A stretch of 64,000 nucleotides of DNA from NCBI GenBank assembly GCA_947652115.1, contig OX393563.1, forward strand, positions 26,175,292 through 26,239,291. The letters run 5' to 3'. Shown piece by piece: positions 43,664 to 55,240 of this stretch. The notes beneath the pieces were generated by a model that was not told where the DNA came from, ran no database searches, and was given only the letters and a program-made list of their open reading frames with translations. Position 1 is the first letter of the stretch, and each line of letters opens with the position of its first letter. This DNA comes from Blastomussa wellsi. Taxonomy: Eukaryota > Cnidaria > Anthozoa > Scleractinia > Plerogyridae. A program made the position numbers and the translations under genes.

Positions 43664-46130
43664 AAACTAGCTACATGGTATATTGCATTTCCCGAGTTTT
43701 GACTGGTTTAGAGGCAATGGTATATGAGCCCATATACCATTGACCTAAAAATATGGTAGGTGTACGCATGAAAGAATGCATTTTTCACAACATTTGTTGG
43801 ATATGAGATGGTTATAGCCAACTCATCTCAACGGCACTCGTGGAATAAATGTTAAACAGTTGATGATAATTATTAATTACTATCGGTTGTTATCAGCCAA
43901 CGATAATCACAAGTTCAAGTCCTCTAACGGACGACTTCGGAGCTTCTCGTCGAAAGCCTTTAGTCCAAAGGTTAACGACGAGTCTGAACGTTTGGAGCAA
44001 AATTCAGCTTAACTGCAGAATACCCTGCCACTTATTTGCATGTCATTGAATAAGAATAGCATCTATTGTGTTCTGCTTCGTTCTTCAAAGAACGCCGACC
44101 AACGAAAACAATGGTGGTACAGAGTGGCGGGGTATTCAGCAAGAAATCCCAAAATTCTACTTCAGTATACACTGACCCGGGTTGATTTCATCTTATCTAT
44201 TTTGCTTATATTTAATTTAATTTTATTTCCATATTATTTTTTTTACAATTTTAAATTTTTTCTGTCTTGTGTTCCGGGTGAATTCAGGGGTGTTCCGGGG
44301 TGTTCCGGGTGTATTCCGGTGTGTTCGGGTGTGTTCCAGGGTGTTCCATCCTTCACAGAAACCCCCGGCCAACAAGGATGATGCAAGTTACAGTAATTAG
44401 ATAGTCCAGCATAACTACGTACTTGATCGCGTTCATGGCAATGTTCTTATTGGCATCTGGAAAAACTATATACAACCAATAATTGATATAAACAGTAAAG
44501 TCTGGGACTAATACCTTACAAAGAAGCGAGGCATTCACGAGACTGACAAGATGGTCATTGACTTTCGCTCACTGCTTCTCAGCTCAACTTTGCATCTTCT
44601 GTCGATTACAATTCTGCGGACAAAGTGCAAAACATTTTTGCTGTCCTTGAACTTACAAAATAGTCAGAATTTCCATTTAGAAGCGCTTTCTCCAGTATCG
44701 GCAAATCTTTCAAGAAATCGCAGTTTGCCGAAGAAAACTCCTCGTGTCGTGAACTTTGCATTTAATTAATGCAGCAACCATTTTCTAAGCGAGCAGGGGA
44801 CTGAGAACGAATTCCAGTAGATGAAGATCCACAGGCAACCCACGGGATGAAACGATGTTGACTGAGAAAATCTAAACGGAAGTTTTTGGATCTTTTTATA
44901 TCTCTTTCCAAGTTTCTATCGAACAGCTTCGAGCGTCCTCATTAGGTTCTGATGAATCAGATAACCGCAATAGTTAAAAATTGTTTGCCAACAAAGTTAA
45001 AAAAACACTAGAGGTAATTTTAATTATTATTAAAATATTAACTGTGTGATGAAAGCAATAAAGTTGATTTTGAAGTCGAAAATACGCAATAATTATAATT
45101 GTCAAGAGACTAGCTCATTGATAATCCCACGTGAGCCATTTGGTTTACAGTTTAAAGGTTTAACGGTGCATGAGCGTGGGTAATAACCACACAGACTTTC
45201 TTGTTAAGGAGCTCTATGGCGATCACTGTTAATTTTCATATTTGTGAATTACAATTGTCAATAATTATGTATTTCTTGAAGAAAATTCCTTCTTTCTTGA
45301 AATTTTTGGCTTTGCGAATTCATATCTCGTGTTTTGTATCAATATAATAATATTCTTTTAGAAGAGAACGATTTTTGGTAATGTCCTATATGGTTATTTT
45401 GGCCATTTACAGGGCACTAGACTGCAAAATAGCCACAAAATATATAGCAAACGACTTGAGAGTAGTTACTAATATGAGGGCACGAGCATTTTGGCCCAAT
45501 TAAAATCTGATACGAGCCTACGGCTTATAATTCACAGAGAATTTATCTATAAGGCAAAAGAAGGATGCAAGGGAAAAGAAGAGAGCAATTTTGCCTTCTC
45601 GGGAGAGTGAAAGAAAGAGTGTAAGCTTTAGAGTAACGAAGAGTTTAAGCTTCGAAGAAAGAAGAGTGCAAGCTTCGAAGGAAAAAGTGAATAATAGAAG
45701 AGGACGCAAAATTCATAACTTCTTATGGAGTACCCTCATATTAGTAACTACTGACCCTATCTTCTTTTCTCTCTCGTGAACAAATTTATTAGTGGCGAGT
45801 ATATTTCAAAAATTTAACCTATTTTTCTTCTTAGATAAAAAGTGAACAGATTTCGTCTTTTCTCTTCATAATTTGTAATTCTAGAGATAAGCTCCTCGAA
45901 AACTGAGTAATTTTCTAGAATGAAAAAATATGAAGAGTTATTCTTTTTTATAAAGACAAAAATGAATTCTAGAAAAATGAGTGTAATTCTAAGTACATAT
46001 TCATAACCTTCGAAAGTGTATTTATTTCTCTGACTTTCTCTATAAATAATGTTATAAAATTATAAATAATATGAATAATTATATAAAAAAGAGGAAAGAC
46101 TATATCTTTTTTCTCTGAAAGTAATAAAAT
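43664..46130. other. Non-coding DNA with a minisatellite
   Basis: At 44270-44347 there are eight to nine units of roughly GGGTGTTCC. At 45600-45690 the string AAGAGTGYAAGCTTCGAAG recurs. No gene is recognised; the frame at 44040-44381 is produced partly by the minisatellite. Confidence 0.55.
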
Positions 46131-46155
46131 TACCTATTTATTGTACCCAAAGATA

Positions 46156-46425
46156 GAAAGTATGTCCACAATATATTAGGTAATTTAAGTTAATGGCCTC
46201 AGAGAGCTGTCTAAGAGCATAGAATAGATCATGAATGACTCTAACTACAATTACCTAATTTAATGTGGACATACTTTCTTTCATCATTGCAATTTATATA
46301 TCAATTTCAAAACTTTCTCTAAAAAATTAATAAATATATAATAATAATATAATAGAGTAATAATTTTCTAAGATGACAGAAAGTATGTCCACAATAAATT
46401 AGGTAATTTAAGTTAGAGTCATTTA
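46156..46425. repeat. Three copies of a 38-base repeat, two inverted
   Basis: GAAAGTATGTCCACAATA and TTAGGTAATTTAAGTTA occur together at 46156-46193 and 46378-46415 in direct order, and inverted at 46231-46280. It sits just outside the last gene of the virus-like module, so it could include an end of that element or be an unrelated MITE. Confidence 0.55.
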
Positions 46426-46592
46426 TGATGCCATTCCTCCTTTCTCTTTCTTCTCTTATTCTCTCATAAATCATTCTATTCCATTACTAATCGAAGAAAT
46501 AGAGATACAAATCTATTTATTATAACAAATGTAAATAATAAATAGGTATATATTTTAAAGAAAAAAATCATATTCTGTTCCCAAATATTCTG

Positions 46593-47027
46593 TCATACGA
46601 CAGAAGCAACATCAATTTTAAGATCATCCTTCTGATTCATTACCAATGTCAAGTGTTCTCGAGAAAATTCACCACTCCTCAAAGAAGTTCTAATTTCTCC
46701 CATAAGATGTTGATAAGTCTGATAAGCATATTTACTCATTCTTATCTTATCATCTAAATTTTTATGTTTTATGTACATTTGAATTATAATAGTTGCAGAA
46801 GATATCCCAACAAGTCCAATTCCACTCGTTGCTATAGTTGAAATTATACCTTCACTAGAAAATAAGACGGAAGCAGTATCAGCAATGATTTTCCATTTTC
46901 TGTATTTCTTATGAGCCATCATATAACACCAACTCTTTTTATGATATGACTTATAATAAGATTTCAATTCTTCGGCTTCTTCTCTTGACAATTTTTCGGA
47001 GATATGATTAAAGTCAATTATTTCCAT
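46593..47027 (-). CDS. Helical membrane protein of the virus-like module, 144 aa
   Basis: A complete frame from ATG 47027. Residues 1-45 are charged helix (SREEAEELKSYYKSYHKKSW). Residues 46-86 form two adjacent hydrophobic helices (IIADTASVLFSSEGIISTIA, then GLVGISSATIIIQMYI), and the rest is amphipathic (DDKIRMSKYAYQTYQHLMGE). The overall layout resembles SLATT-type two-helix membrane proteins, but I cannot claim membership. It lies on the same strand as, and 34 bases beyond, the fibre-like gene, so it is probably co-transcribed. It is the only frame of the module that is unbroken. Confidence 0.5.
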   Translation of the reverse strand: MEIIDFNHISEKLSREEAEELKSYYKSYHKKSWCYMMAHKKYRKWKIIADTASVLFSSEGIISTIATSGIGLVGISSATIIIQMYIKHKNLDDKIRMSKYAYQTYQHLMGEIRTSLRSGEFSREHLTLVMNQKDDLKIDVASVV

Positions 47028-47060
47028 TATACAAAATATATAATTATGGTAGATAATATC

Positions 47061-49265
47061 TTATTTTTCCACATAAAGTCCATTTCCAATTTCATTGAGT
47101 AGAACTTGATGGTGCTTTACATTATCCGTGTCAAAGAATTTATGTGATGATATTGCTATTTTTTCAGTTTTATAATTCCAGTCCCCAAAATATATTGTTC
47201 TAATTGGAACATTACCTGAACGGAAAGTTTTGCTTACTTCAGCTCCATTTACATTCATTTATATGTGTTATTAATTTTACAAAACCAAAGCATTAAGTTT
47301 TCATCAGTATAACTGCTGACGAGTGATAAAGATGCATATGTTTTACCTTTTTGAATAACTAATTGGTTTGAGGTGGTTATGAAAAAGTAAAAAATTAGAT
47401 TTCTAGGTGCATCAAGAAAACTAATGGTAGAATATTTATTTTCATGTTTAAAGACAATAACAAATGCAAATTTATTAATATCTAAATTAATATTAATCTT
47501 AGCATTTTTCACATCCATTCCTTTTGGTCCAAAATAGTAGCTAATACTTTTATTTAAATCAAAACTTGACTTGAATCTGAATTACTCACATCATTTGCTC
47601 CCTTTATTTCTATACCATATGTATTTGGATCAAATTTTAAATTTTGTGGATTTCTGAAGTAAAAAAAAGTATCGAATAACTGAAGATAAATCCCGTCATT
47701 AATCAATTTACGATCCATCTGATTTTCTTCTCTCAAGATATCAGAATATTGCTTCAGAAGATATAAAGATACAGCAGAGTCTTCATCATCATCAGTTAAA
47801 ATTCCTCTTATGATTTTATTACTCATATTTATCGACTCATTGAAGTAAATTTGATTATTTTTAAAATAGAACAATTCATCGTAAATCTTAGAGTCCACAT
47901 CATTTGCATATCCAACAACTCCATAGACAATAATATAGCACTCCTCCCATTGATTATGAAGTTCAGTTGGAATGTCATGTTTCAAGTCGAAATTTATATC
48001 AATATACAGTGTACCGTGATTTGAGTATTTATGAAAATGAACGATAAATTTTTTGTAATCTCCGAAATCTTTTGATGATTGTCTATTAACATTAATTGAA
48101 TCAGAAGTGACATTTCATTGAGTGTTAATATTCTACTTTGGGGATACGAAACAGAATGTATGTTCTTTTTTATGAAATGAACTTAAATCAAGACTTAATC
48201 TCCCCAAATACCAATAGAATTTTCCACCACTTCCACTCTTTATTCACTCTGCATGTATTTCAAATTTTATTAAATCCCAATTATACCTATGAATTTTTAA
48301 ATCTTTATTTGCTAATATTAAATTTCTGATTTTACTTTCAGCTTTCCAACAATCAATCAATTTCATTGTGTCAGAAAATACATTAATTTTATTTGTTGAT
48401 GGATTTATTAAATTAAAATCAACGTATTTTTTTACTTGTGGCATCATCATCACCAGAAGGTAATCCGAGATTCACAATTTTAAAATCTTGCATATCCAAA
48501 TTACCAGTCATTTTATTTGATCCATCAATTTTCAAATAATTAGAAGACGATCCAATTTTTGAATCTACATATCTTTTAGTAGCAGCATCTTTATCATCTA
48601 AAGGATCCGCTAAATAAAAAATTCTATTATCTCCCATATTAAAAGAAGCCAGAGCCACCGTAGAACCATCTACTCTAAAAAAATTGTAGCTCTATCATCC
48701 AGATATTCTTTAGTTACAGCATTTGTTGCACCAACATTATCTGCAGAATCAAAATCTAAGCTGATACCAGTAATTTTATTACCCCCCCCCCCCCCCCCCC
48801 CCATATCTAAATTACCATTTCTATCCAGTTTCGGGAAATTATCGTCAATATACTTCTTTGGCACCAATGACTTCCCATCAAAATTAGCTGAAGAATATTC
48901 TTCAGAATTAATTATATTTTTACCGCCTACATCAAAAGAATTACCGTCAAAAGATCTGAGAAAATGCAAATTGAAATATTCTTTATTCACTACACTTTTC
49001 ATATCTTTCACATAATCATCATATGGACCATCATCTCTTGTATCAGGATTATTCTCCAATCCAAAAATTTTATGTCCACCTAAATTTAAATCTCCTTTTT
49101 TACATTCCCATGTGCTATATCACTTTTCAGAGTATCAAATTGATGTTTTGTTACAGCATCACCATCTTCAGTGCCTTCGGCCATATTAGTTATCCTCTTA
49201 TTTCCAATATCATAATTTCCTTCTGGGGTCAATTTGAATAAATCATTCATAGTGGGCAAAGTCAT
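47061..49265 (-). pseudogene. Tail-fibre-like protein with ConA/LamG-like end, broken
   Basis: Starting at ATG 49265 (MTLPTMNDLFKLTPEGNYDI), the gene carries repeats of the phage tail-fibre type: GNLDM..KI.NL....DDDAT.K.YVD. Examples are IGNKRITNMAEGTEDGDAVT, NMGDNRIFYLADPLDDKDAA and NLDMQDFKIVNLGLPSGDDD, with a later one near 47830. The C-terminal part (47518-47061) is beta-rich, with VNGAEVSKTFRSGNVPIRTI and FGDWN, like a LamG/ConA-like head (inference). At least five frameshifts or stops (near 49095, 48670, 48430, 48130, 47570 and 47258) break it. A 21-G tract at 48782-48802 is in frame as glycines. Such fibres occur in Polinton/adintovirus-like elements; the protein would act in virion attachment. 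Confidence 0.65.
48782..48802. repeat. In-frame poly-C/G tract in the fibre-like gene
   Basis: Twenty-one consecutive C on the plus strand encode M-G7-N on the minus strand inside a fibre repeat, without shifting the frame. Confidence 0.95.
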
Positions 49266-49299
49266 TTATTACTCCCATTTATAAAAATAGTGTACACAA

Positions 49300-49946
49300 T
49301 TGTTATATAATGAAGATTCCAAATTACGAAATTCATGGAAAAGGACAGAAAAATAATTACAGACAGTTATATTCGTATATGCCCTCAGATACCTTTCGTA
49401 TGCTTGTCTGTGGCCCATCAGGTTCAGGTACATACGACTAGCACACTTATACACATGATATTAAAACCCCTGATTTTCTATGACGCCATATTCCTATACG
49501 CAAAAAACTTAGATCAAAATAAATATAAACTACTCATCAGCAAATTTGCCCCCATATCAAAACAAGTAGGTTATAACATAATTACCACATCTCAGAGTGA
49601 AATAATACCAGTCACCCAACTATCACCACAAGGTCAAAAGATAGTCATTTTTATGACTTTGTTACAGAGAAAAATCAGAAACCACTATATAGATTACTTC
49701 ATTCAAGGACGTCTTATAAAAATTGCTCAGTCATCTATCTATCACAATCCTACTACTCCACTCCCAAAGACATTAGACTGAACTGCTCACATCTAACCAT
49801 ATTTGACCTCCAATCAAAAACAGAGAGTAATGCTTTTTCAAGGGAGAGTGGCGTAACAAATGAGCAATACCGTAGAGCAATCCGTGATGAATATTCATTT
49901 CTCTACACTGATAAACCAAGAAAAATAATATCAAAGAATTTTAACT
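49300..49946 (+). pseudogene. Packaging ATPase (FtsK/HerA, A32-like) remnant
   Basis: The first block (from about 49314) contains a P-loop GPSGSG whose lysine is lost by a small deletion near 49428. The second block (49335 frame) reads TLIHMILKPLIFYDAIFLYA, KNLDQNKYKLLISKF and QKIVIF, the Walker B strand, with the following DD altered by a shift. The third (to 49946) has NCSVIYLSQSYYSTPKD, RLNCS and SRESGVTNEQYR. This order is that of the genome-packaging ATPase of Polintons/Mavericks and adintoviruses. It is transcribed opposite to the fibre gene. Loss of the P-loop lysine and two frame changes make it inactive. Confidence 0.75.
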
Positions 49947-50039
49947 AACTACTGTGAGCTAGAGAATTAAGATTCCATAAATACATTTTAATTTATGAAA
50001 TTAAATTTATAAATTAAAATGTATTTATAAATTTATCTA

Positions 50040-50775
50040 CACAGAATATATATTAAGTGATATGCCAATTAGTAAATGGAAAGAAATTGCCAGAGAATAA
50101 GAATCAAATGAAAAACTTATAAAAGAATTAATTATCAAATATTCGACTATAAACTTTCGCTTGAAGTTGGTCAATCACGATTTGAAAAAGTCTTCAAACC
50201 TATTACATCACGTATCGATGAAGGCATTAATATAAAAAAAACCCAGCACCTAAAGTCTTAGCTGAAAAAGGTGTTGGTGAGGATTATGACGTGGAGCTCG
50301 AAGACGATGACTTTGATCCATATGATGATGGTTATGGTCCAGGTTCATCAAAACCCCCCGATCTCCCACCATATATACCACCAGATGACGATGAACACCT
50401 ACCACCGCCGCCACAGCCAAGAGAAAAATGGAGTAGTCCACCACCTTATAAAGATGATTTTAAAAAAATAAAAACTAAATTAAAAAGAGAAATTGTTGGA
50501 AGAAAGAAAAACATTAAGAAAACTCATTGGAAAATATGAAAAAAAGAGATGATTATGTTTGTAAACATGAAGAAGGAAAATTTTATGATAAACAATTGGT
50601 GAACTGAGGGAAGAAGAAAAAGAGTTAACAAAAAGAATAGATGAAATTGTGCACTCGCCTAACAGCCGAAAGATGGCAGGATTCGATGTCCTGTGGGCAG
50701 AAAATTTGAAAAATCTTAAACTTCCCACACTGCCGAGAATTGTAAATAAAATCATTTCATGGAAAAAAAAGTAGG
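50040..50775 (+). pseudogene. Proline-rich PPxY protein remnant of the virus-like module
   Basis: After the ATPase comes LPISKWKEIARE (50060), then YKLSLEVGQSRFEKVFKPIT (near 50160) in another frame. The 50291-50539 frame is acidic and proline-rich (DDDFDPYDDGYGPGSSKPPD, PPYIPPDDDEHLPPPPQP) with SPPPYKDDF, a PPxY motif. A basic coiled stretch follows and the last block ends at 50775 (SRKMAGFDVLWAENLKNLKL). PPxY motifs recruit ubiquitin ligases for membrane traffic in many viruses. Whether that applies here is unknown. The gene is broken by several frameshifts. Confidence 0.5.
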
Positions 50776-50790
50776 GGTCACCGACCATTT

Positions 50791-51608
50791 AAGAGAGTAA
50801 ACTACCAGCAATGTTACGAAACGTCTTCTGGCCCTTTGTTTTTTCTCAGCGCACGCGCCCGATGGATGACGTGGCGTGACGAATTCCGTGCGCAGTAACG
50901 AAGCGCAGAAACATTAGCGCGAACTGCCTTAAGAAGATAGTTCACGTGATACAACATGTGACTTTCAAAAGAAAAACGAAATGATAGTTAAGGGATTGAG
51001 AGAGGTACACGGCCCATTAACCGATTCACGGGCGCGCTCGCGCGCGTTGCCATGGGGTTGAAATTTCGCTTCCGGTTACTTGCGTCAACCTGCGCGCGGA
51101 AAATATAAACAACTCAATAACTTGCAAATTCGCTTACATTTAGAGGTTTTTTCTTTCTGTTTTACAGGATGCAAAATAAAAAAAAGTATAAACAAAGACA
51201 AAAAAAGAGAAAAATAGAAACACAAGAGCAAAAGAAATAAATAAAAAAACTAAGTTCGCGTGGCTTTCTTTGATCTTACCGAAGTGCGCTGGTTGTGCAA
51301 GTTGGGCTGCGCTGATTGGGTAATTTCCAAGATATATCGGGCGCACTTCCGGTTTCTTTAAATGCTAAAGGAAACGCGGTTTTTCATTAAATCGAGCCTT
51401 TTTCGAAGATTTTCGATTAAAGCCAACTTTGGAAACATAGCTATGCATTCTTTTTTCAAAATCATGCTTTTTTCAGAAAATTACAATTTTTTCAATATTT
51501 TGAAATTATCTCAAAACCTGAGCTTTTAGATAAAAACAAAATCTATGCATATCATAATGAGGATTAAAATTAACATATTGAATCAATGAAAATAATCCCG
51601 ATAAAGTA
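50791..51608. other. CpG-rich patch followed by AT-rich DNA
   Basis: 50840-51090 is unusually rich in CG dinucleotides (CGGGCGCGCTCGCGCGCGTT at 51028). No gene follows directly; 51130-51240 is A-rich. It could be a promoter or unmethylated relic. Confidence 0.35.
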
Positions 51609-51767
51609 ATAGATCAATTTCGATATTTTAAAATTCAGCCTAAAACAATAGACCTCAGCACGAGGCTCCGGGGTATAAATTATAGAGTTTGTGGGATTTA
51701 TTCCCCGGAGCCTCGTAGTGATGTCTATTGTTTTAGGCTGAATATTAAAATATCGAAATTGGTCTAT
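51609..51767. mobile_element. 160-bp palindromic MITE
   Basis: ATAGATCAATTTCGATATTT...CACGAGGCTCCGGGG (left) is inverted at the right (CCCCGGAGCCTCGT...AATATCGAAATTGGTCTAT). Arms are about 70 bases with few mismatches and a 20-base centre. Confidence 0.85.
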
Positions 51768-52374
51768 TTGCCTGGGAGCCTTTGCATTTTTTCAGTGTTA
51801 GTCACATGGCCAAGGGCGTGGCCTGATGACGTCATTCCTGATGTTACTGGTCACGAAAAAATTAATACACCTGAGATAACCCTGAACTGACTAAAAGTGA
51901 TGAGGTTATATGAGAATTAATTTTCCTTAACAACGGCTCGAAAAGATCAGTTAATGGGCCTTAGCTTTTGCGTTTCGAATTACCTTCCGTCGGTTAGCCG
52001 AAGATTTTGTGAGATCAAGTCAAATAGAGCTCGCTGTGGCAAATCCAACAATTTATATGGCGAATATAAATGTTTTACCTTTGAAACCACGTTCAATTTC
52101 GTTTCGAAAGATTGTAGTATTCCATTCGGTGGAAAATTCTCACAGAGCTAACCCTGAGAATTATTCAAAGAAAATAGCACGATTATTTTTCAAATAATGC
52201 GGGTATAAAAGGCAATCAGTATTTTAAAAAGAAGCTATGGGCGCGTCAGTATCTTTGTCACTCAGCAATTTCCAATCCAATCCAACTCAGCTTTATTGGA
52301 CATTAAAAGATTTTTTTACACATATTTCTTGCGCCCGCAAATAGTTACAAGTTAATCGAGGCGGAGGAAAGATG

Positions 52375-52545
52375 CCACACACAGATTGCTAAGACTTTTG
52401 CCGAATGCTACTTTCCCCCAAGTGAAGACAATTTGTGTTTCGCCAGCGCCCTTCTCCAAGTTATATGCTAATGAGGCAAAGCATAACCGGCCCCGACGCT
52501 GATTTCCGTTTCGTAAACGGTCGATGCCATAATTGGTAACCAAGC
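52375..52545 (-). mobile_element. Partial SINE body, inverted relative to the next one
   Basis: The segment GATTTCCGTTTCGTAAACGG TCGATGCCAT is the reverse complement of GGCATCGACCGTTTACGAAA at 53370, the body of the SINE at 53215. A tRNA head is not clear here. Confidence 0.4.
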
Positions 52546-53214
52546 TTTTCGGAAGGGACGATGCTATATCTGCTCTAGTTTAGGCCTGGACTAGGTAGAA
52601 ACTGGTTATAATTTGGTGATATACTAATACACTCTTTTTTATATAAGAACGTCTAATTTTGTAGCTGAGGCTGAACATTCTTGTATTTTTTGGCGATTTG
52701 AGGCTGAAAGCGTTCTTTAAATGTTCTTAGATTTACATGTTGTAGTATTTCATGATGCGAACGTGAATAGGAAACCTATCAAAGTTCATTGCTTGCTGAG
52801 ATGTAGTATGAAGTTTCTTGCACATTCTTAAGCGACTTGCTCTGATACCACGTGCGAGATCTCTCGTCAACCAACAATGGCTAAATTTGGCTTTAGAAAA
52901 AGCATTGAACATAGAGATTTACAACGGGACAGTACGCGCAGAAAACCATTCATTAACCAACATTTAAAATATACAGTGAGCAAAATAAAAGCGTTCTTAA
53001 TCGAGTCTCAGCCTGGGGAATGTTCTTAATACGTTCTTAAAATGTTGGTTTATTTCAGCCTCAACGTTCTTATAAAGAAGGTTCTTATAAAAGAAAAATA
53101 GTGTACACACTTACCAAAATTAATGCTTAATTGTTCAATTCCACACTGGGTTGCTCACGGCAATACTTTAAGTAAAATAGACTTAGAAATTCATCTTTTA
53201 TAATGAAATTTTGT

Positions 53215-53430
53215 GGCGATTTGGCGGATCAGCCTGGCAGTGTAGTGGTTAGATAGGGATGTTGGCATGCCAGAGGTTCAGGGTTCGGTTCTGGTCATTG
53301 ACGAACAATTTTTTTTCTTTCATTTTTTGTGGGAAAAACTCGATGATAGCCAAAAATATCCCAAGTGGCGAAAAAATGGCATCGACCGTTTACGAAATGG
53401 ACATGAGCGGCGCCAACGTCAACAAAGATT
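53215..53430 (+). mobile_element. tRNA-derived SINE
   Basis: An A-box-like TGGCAGTGTAGTGGTTAG and a B box GGTTCGGTTCTGG lie about 45 bases apart, as in tRNA-derived promoters. The body contains GGCATCGACCGTTTACGAAA, shared with 52500. The cloverleaf does not fold as a functional tRNA. Confidence 0.6.
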
Positions 53431-54237
53431 CGTGACAGTGCATATCCAGAAAATTAAAAATAAAGTCTGTTTTCAAATTCTGCCGTAAAGTGATGAGGAT
53501 AGCTGTGCCTTCGGACGTGTTATCACAAATTAAAGTTTGCTGACTGACGTTGATGATGTATTTACATGGATGGGAAAATGATATAAGGATTTGGTAAATT
53601 AAAAGGAACAATAACGAACAGATTTATTAAACAAAAATTATGTTAAAGACGAACAGCGACGGTACAGGGCGGTCCTGGATGATAGAAAAAGTAAATGGAG
53701 GAAGACGAGAAAATATTCTATTTATCGCAAGGCATCGCTTTGTCTGTGTAACATCTGTTTTTAAAACACTGTCTAAATATTAATATTAACATAGCCCACT
53801 CAATAAACACTCTAGAAAACAAGTTCATACATGCGAGCGCTTACCAAAACTGAAAATATTGAGAATATTTTAACTAGACAAGGAACATATGATACATAAT
53901 GACTCATTATATTTAGACGGTGTGTTTCTTATCTGAATCTACAGCAATAATCTAGATCTGTGCTTTTCTGAGCTAAATAAAACAAAATTGCGTCATAGAA
54001 AAATAACGGGTGTCCTTTGAAGAGAGCACTTTAAAGCGCTGACAACTTGCCCTGAGTATTTGGATTACGATTGGTTCATGCTCTTCAATTGAAGCATCAG
54101 TTGTGCAAACAGAAATGAATAAAAACCCATCAACAGAATGAAAGACACAATGTTGATAATAACAGCCTTTCACCTGCTCTGGCGTTTTGAACTGAGAGAA
54201 AAGCTTTGAAAGAAGGAGCGAGAAACCAATTCAGGAA
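53431..54237. other. Upstream region of the GPCR gene
   Basis: No gene or repeat recognised. The minus-strand frame at 53973-54173 has no domain. AT-rich; a promoter cannot be pointed out by eye. Confidence 0.45.
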
Positions 54238-55240
54238 ATGAATAAGTCGGATAGCGGTACTGGAAATTGCCTGTTTCTAGACGAATTGGACACGTCGCAT
54301 GATGGTTTTACGCTGGCGATCGAAATATTTACGCTTGTTGTGAACTCCCTATTCTCGATAACAGCTGTTATAGCAAATGCTTTAATAGCACTGACACGTC
54401 ATCTTTAGAACGCCATCGTTGCAATCTCCGTCAAGCGTTCTTCTTTGCTGCCTTGCCTTATCCGATTTCGTCACCGGACTAATCACGCAACCATCTTTTG
54501 TCGCCTTCAAAATCGCAGAGTTGACAGGTAACACGAAGTCAGTCTGCATTGGACGAATTGTGCACTGGGTCGCTGGTTTTACCTGTACAGGCGTATCCGT
54601 GATGATTATCGCTTCCATCGCAATTGACAAATTTCTTGCCTTGTACTTGCACTTAAGATACAGAGAGATCGTTACCAACCAGCGAGTTGCAAAGGTGATA
54701 TTATTTATCTGGTTGTTCTGTGCATCTATTGGAATTTCCGTGGTGTTTATCAAGTCTGATAAGTATTGGACTTTCCTTCCACTTCCTATGCTACTGTTAT
54801 CGTTATTGATTACCGCCGTGTGTTATTTCCAGATATTTAATATTTTGCACCGCCACCAGCGACAAATCATTGCTACAGAGAGAGTGGTTTCTCAAACCAA
54901 AAATACCGCTATAGACTTGAAGAAATACAAAAAATCTGCTCTTACTATGGGCTACGTGGTCATTCTGTTCATTTGCAGCAACATGCCTTTCCTAATTGCG
55001 ATGGTTGTCCGTGTTGTCGTTGGGTACAATTCAAGCGTCAAGCTTGCTTACGAAAGTGGCTGCACTGTTATGTACGTCAATTCCACCCTTAATCCTGTTT
55101 TGTATCTTGTGCGAATGAAAGATGTCCGTGAAGCAGCCTTGACTCTGATAAGGAAATTTTACTCAGCTTCAGAACCGGTGATTCAATTCAGCACACGAAA
55201 AAATGTATCCGAAGCTAAAGGGGCAAATGTTATTGCTTAA
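54238..55240 (+). CDS. Rhodopsin-like GPCR, single coding block, one frameshift
   Basis: Starts at ATG 54238 (MNKSDSGTGNCLFLDELDTS), with TM1 VVNSLFSITAVIANALIAL. A T-run at 54403-54406 carries one base too many and yields TAG at 54406-54408; the frame continues from about 54407. Then come TM2 (LLCCLALSDFVTGLI), the TM3 cysteine (SVCIGRIVHW) and SIAIDKFLALYLHLRY with DKF in the DRY position. TM5 is LPMLLLSLLITAVCYFQIF, TM6 VVILFICSNMPFLIAMVV, and TM7 has NSTLNPVLYLVRM (NPxxY type). Total about 330 residues, normal for class A. A plasma-membrane receptor; the ligand is unknown. The shift may be a sequencing error or an early pseudogene mutation. Confidence 0.85.

Larger units (their letters stand above)
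46130..50790. mobile_element. Polinton/adintovirus-like element remnant
   Basis: Four neighbouring genes (helical membrane protein, fibre, packaging ATPase, PPxY protein), divergently arranged around 49265-49300, form a virion-type module. The composition is more AT-rich than the flank on the right (CpG-rich 50840-51080). Protein-primed polymerase, integrase, protease and capsid genes of a full Polinton are not visible in the window, so this is a truncated or rearranged copy. Confidence 0.6.

Noticed and set aside
44040..44381. 113-codon frame ending in a Cys/Val/Gly repeat
   Set aside because: Its C-terminal half is the translation of a minisatellite and the rest is low-complexity.
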